From: Phoronis ovalis
Taxonomy: Eukaryota > Phoronida > Phoronidae
Reading direction: 5' to 3'
DNA: 12,151 bases
Assembly: GCA_028565635.1 (NCBI GenBank)
Contig: JAOXYB010047358.1
Coordinates: 1-12,151 of the forward strand
Both the position numbers and the translations under genes were made by a program. Under the pieces are notes generated by a model that had not been told where the DNA came from, made no database searches, and was given only the letters and a program-made list of their open reading frames with translations. Shown piece by piece: positions 1 to 6,788 of this stretch (the first letter of the stretch is position 1; each line of letters opens with the position of its first letter).

Positions 1-30
1 GCCACTAGGTTGGTAGGTGTATTAGGCCAG
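1..30 (+). CDS. Possible partial exon at the left edge of the window
   Basis: The frame starting at base 1 is open and ends in CAG followed by gtgaca at 31, a strong donor. Its end phase (0) fits the exon starting at 275, and it would contribute ATRLVGVLGQ. A rival reading uses an AG at 7-8 as acceptor and a different open frame from 9 to about 176 (peptide begins VGRCIRPGDIDGF). That reading has a more protein-like composition, but its only phase-compatible donor is weak (GTATTT at 177). The two readings exclude each other. The rest of this stretch up to 274 looks like intron. Confidence 0.28.
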
Positions 31-274
31 GTGACATAGATGGCTTTACAACTAAAGAAACTATATCATATGATGGGTATCTGTCTGCACCAGCAGACCC
101 CTTGTTAAAAAATATTTTATCGATCTTTCTACATATAAGAACAAGACACTGTTTATCTAACATTTTGTGTTCCTTTGTATTTTGAACCATAACTACTAGA
201 TACCTATTGAGTCATCTAATGAGTCAGTTCTTGCTTACTTTATCTAAGAATAAGTCAGTATTTTTCTTTTTTAG

Positions 275-350
275 TTTGAAAAAGAAGTGATTAACTTCTT
301 AACAACATTGGATTGGGAGAATCTGGACCTTGATAATGTGAAATTTAGTG
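275..350 (+). CDS. Exon a of the UBZ4 gene
   Basis: The acceptor is pyrimidine-rich (tttttctttttttag) and the donor is gtaagt at 351. The 76 nt give 25 codons plus one base. The peptide starts FEKEVINFLTTLDWENLDLD, an amphipathic, acidic helix-like segment. The codon split across the junction is G|AT, giving Asp. Confidence 0.7.
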
Positions 351-3300
351 GTAAGTGACTGTTCCTCAATTTCTAATAGACTATTTGCATGAACTTGGTG
401 GAGCCACCAGTCTCAGACCAAACGATCCCAGCATGTCACATTCTGTGAATGAACAATGACGTAGTTCTGCATGTGCTCACACGATTCATTCACAAAACCC
501 ATCCTTCGCATGCTGAGCCTAAAACAAAAAAAAATGTTATGTCCTTTGATCTAAGAAATACCCTCCTTTTTGTGAACATATCATAGCATAATCTCGCATT
601 TTCATTAATATTTTTAATTTTGTTAAATAGATTTTTAAAAAAAGCAAGTTTAGTGTATAACTAGAGGATGTCGGTATGGAAAGGGTCTGACTGTAGCGCC
701 CTCAAGTGCATTCAAATACTAGTCTATTGTCTTGTTAATCATAAACTATGATTATACAACACACAGTATCATGCCCTACATCTAATACCTGAATTTTGTA
801 CGGACTATAGATTTACGACACCAGTTAGAAAAGAGGAAGCAAAGGAAGCTATCTAAAGAAGAGAAAAAGATATTTTTCGAGACAGCTAAAGATTTTCTAG
901 ATGAAGCACCTGAGGCATCCAACGACTTGCAACAATTAAAAAGTACAGCTGAACAATCAAAGGTTTCACCAAGTATTAAATCCTGTTCAACCTCCAAACA
1001 AACGCTGACTCCAAAGACTACACACGTAGGAAAGTCCATGGCAAATAATGTTACTCCAAAAAATGTCCAAGTTCCATGGAATTCTGTTAATTCAGCTATG
1101 CACAGTGTAGGGAAATTAGGACAACTACAGTATAATAGTAGGACTCCTCAGAGTGCAAGAGAAAATGCAAAAACTCTGGAAAATGCTCAGGTTTTACAAA
1201 ATTCTAAAAATTTGACAAAGCAAAGTTCTGCAGCAACATTAGGAGAGTTGCAGGAAACAAGTAGAACTCCACAGACTGTCAGCTCTGGTGCGACATCAAA
1301 GAAAAGAAACATAAGAAAACGAAATATATTAAAACAATCGTGCGAGCAACAATCAAACAATGTGCCTTTGTCAGAGAAGGAGGCAAAGAGAGGAAATGAT
1401 CTTACACATAAATTAGTGAGCAGTTGTTCGGGAGAGACATTCAATTTGAAGCAAATGAAAACATCATCTAGTGTACAAAGACAGCCTACTACCAAGACTC
1501 AGGTGAGTGAATTCTTTTTACTTCAAATTATTACATATTTCCCAATGCAATATTAAAACGTGTATACAGTATCAGCGCAGTGTTATGTTCTTGTTAGGCA
1601 AAAAATCTGCACAAACATGAATTCTTATTAGAGGTACTGGTATGCATACATTTTGTTCTACAATCGCACAAATAAACAATGTCTTTTGCGGCCCCTCACC
1701 ATTAAGTACTGGTTCAACTTAACACAATTGTAAACGATAGTGTTTAGTATGTATAAGTAAAACTATTTGAAATAGAATGCTCCGTAAAGTAACATATGCC
1801 AGAACTATGGATAAATAATAATTCCCAGAGAAAATATTTAAGAGCTGTCTTCCCTTCCCTCATTTTTTTGTTGAAATAGTCCAAAAAAAATTATTTAAAA
1901 AAATTTATAGGCACCTGTTCATGTCATACATTTATTGAATTTGCAGTTGTTGTTTTTTCTGGATCTTCTGTATATCCTAATGTGTTTCTTTGCATTTTCA
2001 GACTATTCTCTCAGTGGAGCCACCAATGAAAAAACGTAAAACTGTGCCAGCCTGTATGACTGTAGCTCAGCTTGAACTCAGAAATAGAAGGGATGAGTGG
2101 CTAACAAAGATAGAGAAGTAAGTGAATTCAGTCTCAATGTGCTAGGTTCGTTTGGATTGGTATACAGCTTTGCTATCTTTTGGTTTTTGTGATGTCACAA
2201 ATGAATTCCAGCTATATTACACAAAATTATTGAATTAATTAACTCATTTTATATGCAGAACTAAATGAATGAGGTCATTATTAACTAAAATACAAAACAT
2301 GTTGTATGACATAAAAACAAAATCTTATATCAGTGCAGACGGGTAATGTTCGCGAACATATCAATGTGCCGTTTGAAAGAACCAAATAGTTGATGCATTT
2401 TACTTGCGGTAGTGAGCCAACCAGTTCCATTTTCTATCTTATACAGCAAGTTTGTTAATTGCATGATGTTTTTATAAAACGATCGATTTTTAGTAGCTGC
2501 AGTATCTGTAGCCTTATTAACAATATGGTATTTATGGTATTTGGTCATAGCTAAGAATTATTGGTTCCTGTTAGGCCATTTGCATGCAATTTGTAGAGCC
2601 ATCAGTCGTAGATCCAAACCTTCCCAGCAAGACGCATTTTGTGAATGAACAATGACATTCTCCGTGCATTTAAGCAATTCATTCACAAAAGATTGTATTC
2701 TTTATTTTTTATTACTTTAGTGAAATTTCACTATTTAAAGCATTTCTAAAGTCAGGTTTTAAAAACTAGGAATTGTATTCAACTGAAGGATGATGCTGGA
2801 ATCAAAAGGCTCCATTGGTGGTGTCCTCGAGTGCATGCAAATAATATATTGGAATCTCGGATATATAAATTTTACTTTTGTATTGTGTAGTACATGTAGC
2901 AATCTGTAATGTTATGATAAACATCTTTTATAAATATTGAAATTTTGATACACTCACACTGGTGAACAAGAACCTCAACCTATTGTTGCAAAATTTCATA
3001 TGAAAGACGGTACTACAAAGGTAAATAATTAAGTTCCCAAACAAATGATTTCTTAAAATTTCATCCAAGGTCCAAATGCTTTGAATTGTATGGCAGATTA
3101 TTTTATAACTACATCTCCGGAAAATAAATTCTCAAATAACCGCACCATAAATAGTTTATTTCTGTCACATTGTAGTTCATCCAAGTTAACAAAAGACACC
3201 ATAAGAGATGCGTCAATTAACACGTCTGAAGATGAAGCTGTAGTTATAAGCGACGAAGAAAAATCAACTACATATACTGCATGGCCACCTGGTAGCAGTA

Positions 3301-3443
3301 GCAGTGGGTATAGTACTCAAGATTCGGTGACGTATGAAGATGACAGCTGTAAGGTTATGTGCCCTATATGTGAACGATGGTTCAGTAGAAATGTTGTCAG
3401 TCAACATGCTGATGAATGTGCAAATTTCACCTTCTGCTGTTGA
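275..3443 (+). CDS. 3' part of a multi-exon gene encoding a UBZ4 zinc-finger protein with a SUMO-interaction-like motif (5' end outside window)
   Basis: I join exons 275-350, 811-1502, 2002-2117, 2971-3020 and 3070-3443, ending in TGA. Every junction has GT and AG ends and the codon phases agree (1, 0, 2, 1), giving about 435 C-terminal residues. The first exon has no Met, so the start lies upstream. In order (numbered from residue 1 of this fragment): a charged helical stretch (about 26-50, KRKQRKLSKEEKK); a long Ser/Thr/Gln/Asn-rich region with a duplicated LG(Q/E)LQxxSRTPQ motif (about 128 and 169); basic clusters KKRNIRKR (about 189) and KKRK (266-269), both NLS-like; an acidic-flanked VVIS (369-372); and a terminal zinc finger CPIC...HADEC (409-428). 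UBZ4 fingers bind ubiquitin in Rad18, WRNIP1, SPRTN, DNA polymerase kappa and FAN1, so a role as a ubiquitin/SUMO reader in the nucleus is inferred. None of those proteins matches this architecture, and I do not recognise the gene. The final residues after the finger (ANFTFCC) are short. Confidence 0.72.
378..725. mobile_element. MITE-like element, copy 1, in intron 1 of the UBZ4 gene
   Basis: The ends are imperfect terminal inverted repeats. The left end begins AGACTATTTGCATGAACTTG; the reverse complement of the right end begins AGACTAGTATTTGAATGCAC, and both continue to a shared CAGTC. Inside the left half is a second palindrome, TTCTGTGAATGAA (441-453) against TTCATTCACAAAA (485-497), extended outward by CAGCATG/CATGCTG (429-435, 509-515). 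The element is 348 bp, has no coding capacity and is related to the copy at 2578-2842. The target-site duplication is unclear because AATAGACTA is shared on both sides. The superfamily is not assignable from this. Confidence 0.6.
811..1502 (+). CDS. Exon b of the UBZ4 gene, the largest exon
   Basis: The acceptor is cggactatag and the donor is CAG|gtgagt at 1503. It encodes 230 residues plus the end of a split Asp codon. It opens with a basic, coiled-coil-like segment (LRHQLEKRKQRKLSKEEKK) and then becomes Ser/Thr/Gln/Asn-rich and probably disordered. It holds two copies of a motif, LGQLQYNSRTPQ and LGELQETSRTPQ, coded at 1116-1151 and 1239-1274, which is a 123-nt in-frame spacing. Next comes a basic cluster (SKKRNIRKRN) that could be a nuclear localisation signal. 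The long uninterrupted frame is the main evidence that the exon is real. Confidence 0.78.
2002..2117 (+). CDS. Exon c of the UBZ4 gene, with an NLS-like PPMKKRKT
   Basis: The acceptor is tttctttgcattttcag and the donor is gtaagt at 2118. The 116 nt give 38 codons plus two bases of a split Lys codon (AA|A). The peptide begins TILSVEPPMKKRKTVP, whose KKRK core resembles a monopartite nuclear localisation signal. It then has a charged helix-like end (LELRNRRDEWLTKIE). Confidence 0.68.
2578..2842. mobile_element. MITE-like element, copy 2, in intron 3 of the UBZ4 gene
   Basis: The ends are ATTTGCATGCA on the left and its exact reverse complement TGCATGCAAAT on the right. Inner matches to copy 1 include gagccaYcagtc, ttcccagca and tgtcctcgagtgcat near the right end. 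The internal palindrome is perfect here: TTTTGTGAATGAA (2637-2649) with TTCATTCACAAAA (2678-2690) around a 28-nt loop. At about 265 bp it is shorter than copy 1, mostly in the A/T-rich middle. Orientation is the same as copy 1. It is non-coding. Confidence 0.6.
2971..3020 (+). CDS. 50-nt mini-exon d of the UBZ4 gene
   Basis: The acceptor AG is at 2969-2970 (gaacaag) and the donor gtaaat at 3021. Without this exon, exon c cannot join the terminal exon in an open frame. With it, the phases fit on both sides (AA|A and G|GT) and the peptide is KTSTYCCKISYERRYYKG. The acceptor is the weak point: its pyrimidine tract is poor. It is the only AG available, because an in-frame stop sits at 2963. A different mini-exon inside 2118-2970 cannot be excluded. 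Confidence 0.5.
3070..3443 (+). CDS. Terminal exon e of the UBZ4 gene
   Basis: The acceptor is tttcatccaag, ending at 3069. The upstream in-frame stop at 3054 makes this the only usable AG. The exon encodes 123 residues to TGA at 3441. Content in order: PNALNCMADYFITTSPENKF, a Ser/Thr-rich linker, an acidic SIM-like DEAVVISDEE, a Ser/Gly/Tyr stretch, then the zinc finger about 7 residues before the stop. Confidence 0.75.
3240..3251 (+). other. SUMO-interacting motif candidate (VVIS followed by DEE)
   Basis: Three aliphatic residues in a four-residue core are flanked by acidic residues on both sides (DEA-VVIS-DEE). This matches the usual hydrophobic-core-plus-acid pattern of SUMO-interacting motifs. 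Such short motifs occur by chance; its closeness to a ubiquitin-binding type of finger makes it more believable. Confidence 0.45.
3360..3419 (+). other. UBZ4-type zinc finger coding segment
   Basis: The coded residues are CPICERWFSRNVVSQHADEC, with spacing C-x2-C-x11-H-x3-C. This is the exact spacing of Rad18-type UBZ4 fingers. The Asp before the last Cys (HxDxC) is also present; in characterised UBZ4 fingers this Asp region contacts ubiquitin. A classical C2H2 finger would end in His rather than Cys and have a longer linker, so UBZ4 fits better. Ubiquitin binding itself is inferred. Confidence 0.7.
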
Positions 3444-4166
3444 ATCAATTGAAAGACACTAAGCGAACTGTTTACTAACATACTAAAGATCTTAGAATAG
3501 TGCAATATACTGGTGATGATATTAGTGTATGAATAATGTTGTTTTCCGAACCTAGTGAGTAAAATATAATGCAGTTATATCCACTTAACCAAGTTTGAGG
3601 ATAGGTTAGAAAAATTCTAATTAATGTCCAAAGTTAATGTTGTTCCCGTTACTGATGTAAACAATAGCAGATGAGAAAGGGGAGCGAAATTAACTGTTGA
3701 TGGAATGGAATGTTCGAATCTAAACAGCGGAAATACTCAACCGTATGTGAATCGACTTTTAATGATAAGCAGTGATTTGATAATAATGACAACATGCAGT
3801 GGCTGTTAAGAAAGTGTATATAAGAATACTGTAACAAATGCATGAATGTAGTATCTTGTCCGAAAGTTGTCAAGTTTTTAGCTAGGGTCTATAGTAATCT
3901 CTTATCCTATACTCAGTGGGGTAGAGTTAACATTATGGCATTTCTTTGAATTCCATGTGGTAAAGTGTGTTCGACAGTTGCTCAGTTCTTGTTTCTGTTC
4001 TTTCTGCTTTCAAAATATTTGATATCAAATTACATATAATATGAAATTTTAGCTCCTCAAAATTAGTGAAGAACTAATTTTAATTACAAATTAGTTTATT
4101 TGTATTGTTGGTCCATTGTCTGCTACTAGAGGCACAGATGTCAGCGAAACATTTAAATTAAGTGGG

Positions 4167-4172
4167 AATAAA
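4167..4172 (+). terminator. Candidate poly(A) signal AATAAA (proximal)
   Basis: This is the first AATAAA after the UBZ4 gene stop. It is followed within about 20 nt by a GT/T-rich stretch (gttgtagttgttcc), as expected of a cleavage-site downstream element. Confidence 0.4.
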
Positions 4173-4731
4173 GAAGTTGTAGTTGTTCCTCTACGTGTGC
4201 TTTAAGCGTTCACTATCCTGGTTGGCAAATTGGAACCCTATTGGAGGAAAATCATTACAATTCTGGTAGACTTTCAAAATCTTGATGTTCATGAGGGTAA
4301 AACTGTTTTGTTGGCATGTTTGCGTTATATATGTGAAGTCGGATTTATCATACCGAGTTACTCTTCCGATCTTTACTGGGAAACGCAAATACTTGGCAGT
4401 TTTAATGAGCATTTTGGATCTGTGACAATGTAGTTTTATGTGAGCAAGTCTGAACTCTGCATTTTTGCAGGGCAACTAATGAACTGTTCTGTTGTAACTT
4501 TAGTTTTGTTGTATACTTTTTGACAGTCAGGTGAAATCCAAAAATGTTTTACATGGATGGAGAAAACAGCATTTATTGCATTTTGCAAACAGAATCACAG
4601 TTTTCACTGGAACAAATTGACTATATACAGTCATGCAGTTTTGTGTAACAATATGGGAATGCTAATTTTTTGTGACAATGTATTAATGGTTTCAAATATC
4701 ACAAATTTACATCTAATTACATCTTATTTCT

Positions 4732-4737
4732 AATAAA
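4732..4737 (+). terminator. Candidate poly(A) signal AATAAA (distal)
   Basis: This second AATAAA in the same region lies just before the hairpin. The downstream GT-rich signal is weaker than at the proximal site. Confidence 0.3.
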
Positions 4738-4924
4738 AGGCAATTATAGCACAATACATTCTAAACCAACTGTCAATAATTTTTTTTAGTAATTACATTA
4801 TATAATTCTAGTTAATACAAATATTGACCAAATCCACATCACTTCCACCAAAGTGAATACTAGACAGTGACCTAATACGATTTAAACAGTTTGAAGATAT
4901 ATTTTACCAAATACCAGTACAGGA

Positions 4925-5277
4925 CTACCTAACCAGCGTAGGCTCAAACCGTCAATCTGCACTCGTGCCCCTGTTTCCTACGATTTGAACCTTTTTTCCG
5001 GGTTTTGCACTGAAATTTCTGCTACTCGAACTGTGGTTTCCGTAGACTCGCATAAGTTGCCAGGAACTTGTACAGATTTCCGGAGACTCAAACACTTGTC
5101 GAACAGCAGGTCTGAGTCTCTGGAAATCTGTACAAGTTCCTGGCAACTTGTGCGAGTCTACGGAAACCATGGTTCAAGTAGCGGGAATTTCGGTGCCAAA
5201 CCCGGAAAAAAGGGTTGGAATGTTAAGAAACAGGTGCGCGAATGCGGATTGAAGGTTCAAGTCTGCTGGTTAGGTAG
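4925..5277. repeat. 353-bp imperfect palindrome (hairpin-forming foldback element)
   Basis: The left arm 4925-5093 matches the reverse complement of the right arm 5110-5277, leaving a 16-nt loop (ACTTGTCGAACAGCAG). The outer ends are exact: CTACCTAACCAGC at 4925 and GCTGGTTAGGTAG at 5265. The inner 47 bp, from GGTTTCCGTAGACTCGCA to TACAGATTTCC, differ at only one base, while the outer two-thirds are looser (roughly 80-85% by eye). It is GC-richer than its surroundings. It could be a foldback transposon, a recent inverted duplication, or a source of hairpin RNA if transcription of either convergent gene reads through. No protein is coded. Confidence 0.85.
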
Positions 5278-5570
5278 GCCTGGAGTAGTAAATCCGAAAA
5301 ATAGCAAACTGATTTGGCAAAAGTAGTTTTTAGTAAAATGTTCTATTCAAATTTTCATCCATGTCTTGTGAAAAACTATGTGTAGGATGCTTGTAAAAAT
5401 TTCCACAATTCATAACAGATCAATGGCACTGTAGTTTTCAACTTTGGTTTTCCTTTTTTTTGTTACACAACATTGGTTGTTGGTTTCACTATGGAAGTTA
5501 TTGTTTTGTCTTGTTTCGTAAATATCTCTATGATAGATAAGACAATCATAAAAGCACCATTTTATCAAAT

Positions 5571-6788
5571 CTATAAATGAAATACTTCGATATAAGGCAT
5601 ACCATAAGGTTGAATACCCATAGCTTTGGCCATTTTTGCTAACCCTTCTGTCTCAATATGGTGATCAAAAACGAAATTTGGGAATACTAAACCTTTCTTA
5701 TGACATGCAGCATTAATTAATAGAACACAACCTCCAACACCGTCTATCTCAACAACTTCCCCCTTGTCCTTTAACTGTGGCAGATACAGCCTTGATGATA
5801 CTCCATATCCTTCTAAAGCTAAAAAGTCTTTTGGAGCATAAGCTAAGTGCTGTAGAGATTCATTAGTTTCCCTCCAAGTATTGCGATCATAGACATCTTG
5901 TTTGCCTTCTGAAGTGACATATAAGCAACTAGGGACCACAATGTCTTTTCTAGCACTTAATAAACCCTGAATAACATTCGGAGGAAATGACTTGACATCA
6001 CAGTCCACCCATAATACCCACTGTTCTCTCTCGATGGCTTGAAAAAGTAAATTATTGCGGGACTCTGCCATGTGGCCTCGTCTTGTTTGTTGATTTTCTT
6101 TCTTATGAATATCTTTCCATGTTAGCGGAAGACTAATTGATTTTCCTGTCACGTATAATTCAGCACGATGAAAACCAGTCAAATTTTTTAAAACAGATTC
6201 TGCCAGTTCTTTTGTATTGTCTGTACTAGAATCCTCCCCAAGTGCAACAGATAACAAATGATGAGGATAATTCAATGATTTTATAAGCTGAATATAGTGT
6301 TCCAAATATCTGGCTGCATTTCGAATTGGTGTTAAAATGAGCACAGTTTCGTTGCAATATTTCGTATTCCTCAAACATGCTTTCAACTTGTCAGTTTCAA
6401 CCTTTGCTTCTTTTTCTTTCTTTAATCTTTCAATCTTTTTGGGATCAAAAACTTTGCTGTGCAGTTTGTGTAGCCTTTTAACAAATTCTGGTGAAACTGT
6501 ATCCTTTAAAGGTGTCTTTGTAGGTTTGTGCAAAGGTGTCTTCATAATTGGAATAGTTGTTTGAAAAGTTTTTAGAGTTTCTGTTGTACTTTCTGGTACT
6601 TTACGTGGAACCAGTACATGTTGTTTTTTTGCTGTTGAGGGACTGCTATTATTCATATACAAAACAAGCATTGCACATACAGCGAACAGAATCAGAGGTG
6701 TGGCTAAAGGTTTAAACAGACGTCGACAATGCATGCTGCCAGTACCCAACAGTGTCACAATGCTACAAAGTAAAAATATATTGTTCAT
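5571..6788 (-). CDS. Anp1/Mnn9/Van1-family type II membrane glycosyltransferase
   Basis: A complete intronless frame of 405 residues, stop TAG at 5571. Fungal relatives are subunits of the Golgi mannan polymerase complexes that extend N-glycans with alpha-1,6-mannose; the donor and acceptor of this animal-like member are not known. Order: short basic cytoplasmic tail (CRRLFK), membrane anchor about 28-45, Ser/Thr/Pro/Lys-rich lumenal stem 46-100, charged helical segment 101-138, catalytic domain about 146-405. Family blocks seen: VLILTPIRNAARYLEHY (149-165), GEDSSTDNT (184-192), R-GHMAESRNNLL (237-248), WVLWVDCDVKSFPPNVI with the metal-binding DxD at D262/D264, KDIVVPSC, LEGYG, EIDGVGGCVLLI (347-358), FVFDHHIETEGLAKMAKAMG (372-391) and the C-terminal IEVFHL. 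N-glycosylation sequons lie at 46/47, 146, 202 and 309. ATG 6788 has T at -3; the second Met (codon 19, 6734) has A at -3 and gives a cleaner type II anchor, so it may be the true start. An in-frame stop sits at 6831. No close minus-strand AATAAA follows the stop. Confidence 0.93.
   Translation of the reverse strand: MNNIFLLCSIVTLLGTGSMHCRRLFKPLATPLILFAVCAMLVLYMNNSSPSTAKKQHVLVPRKVPESTTETLKTFQTTIPIMKTPLHKPTKTPLKDTVSPEFVKRLHKLHSKVFDPKKIERLKKEKEAKVETDKLKACLRNTKYCNETVLILTPIRNAARYLEHYIQLIKSLNYPHHLLSVALGEDSSTDNTKELAESVLKNLTGFHRAELYVTGKSISLPLTWKDIHKKENQQTRRGHMAESRNNLLFQAIEREQWVLWVDCDVKSFPPNVIQGLLSARKDIVVPSCLYVTSEGKQDVYDRNTWRETNESLQHLAYAPKDFLALEGYGVSSRLYLPQLKDKGEVVEIDGVGGCVLLINAACHKKGLVFPNFVFDHHIETEGLAKMAKAMGIQPYGMPYIEVFHL

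Larger units (their letters stand above)
3444..4924 (+). other. Likely 3' UTR and convergent intergenic space
   Basis: After the stop at 3443 there is no recognisable coding sequence. The first canonical poly(A) signal is AATAAA at 4167, some 720 nt downstream; a second lies at 4732. A 67-codon open frame at 4230-4433 sits between the two signals. It starts only with TTG or an internal codon and has no recognised motif, so I treat it as chance. TTTATT at 4095 and 4572 could serve as minus-strand poly(A) signals, so the 3' ends of the two genes might overlap. Confidence 0.4.

Noticed and set aside
782-1495. Minus-strand open frames opposite exon b (782-1039 and 1187-1495)
   Set aside because: They are antisense to a well-supported coding exon with matching splice phases and have no recognisable motif.
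2330-2548. Minus-strand 72-codon frame in intron 3 as a gene
   Set aside because: It is AT-rich, lacks a recognisable domain or splice context, and sits next to a MITE-like element.
3360-3419. Assignment of the zinc-finger gene as FAAP20
   Set aside because: FAAP20 also ends in a UBZ4-like finger, but its spacing between the second Cys and the His is longer. The rest of this protein, with two basic clusters and an internal repeat, is longer than and unlike FAAP20.
3360-3419. Classical C2H2 DNA-binding zinc finger
   Set aside because: The fourth ligand is Cys three residues after a single His, and the hydrophobic positions fit UBZ4 rather than a C2H2 array.
4952-5326. Open frames on both strands in the palindrome as real genes
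   Set aside because: Their shared peptide is explained by the inverted repeat, neither has a known domain, and they lie across a hairpin loop.
6337-6564. Plus-strand open frame inside the glycosyltransferase gene, and a second at 6700-6915 over its 5' end
   Set aside because: Both are antisense shadows of the Anp1-family coding sequence, which has clear family motifs in its own frame.
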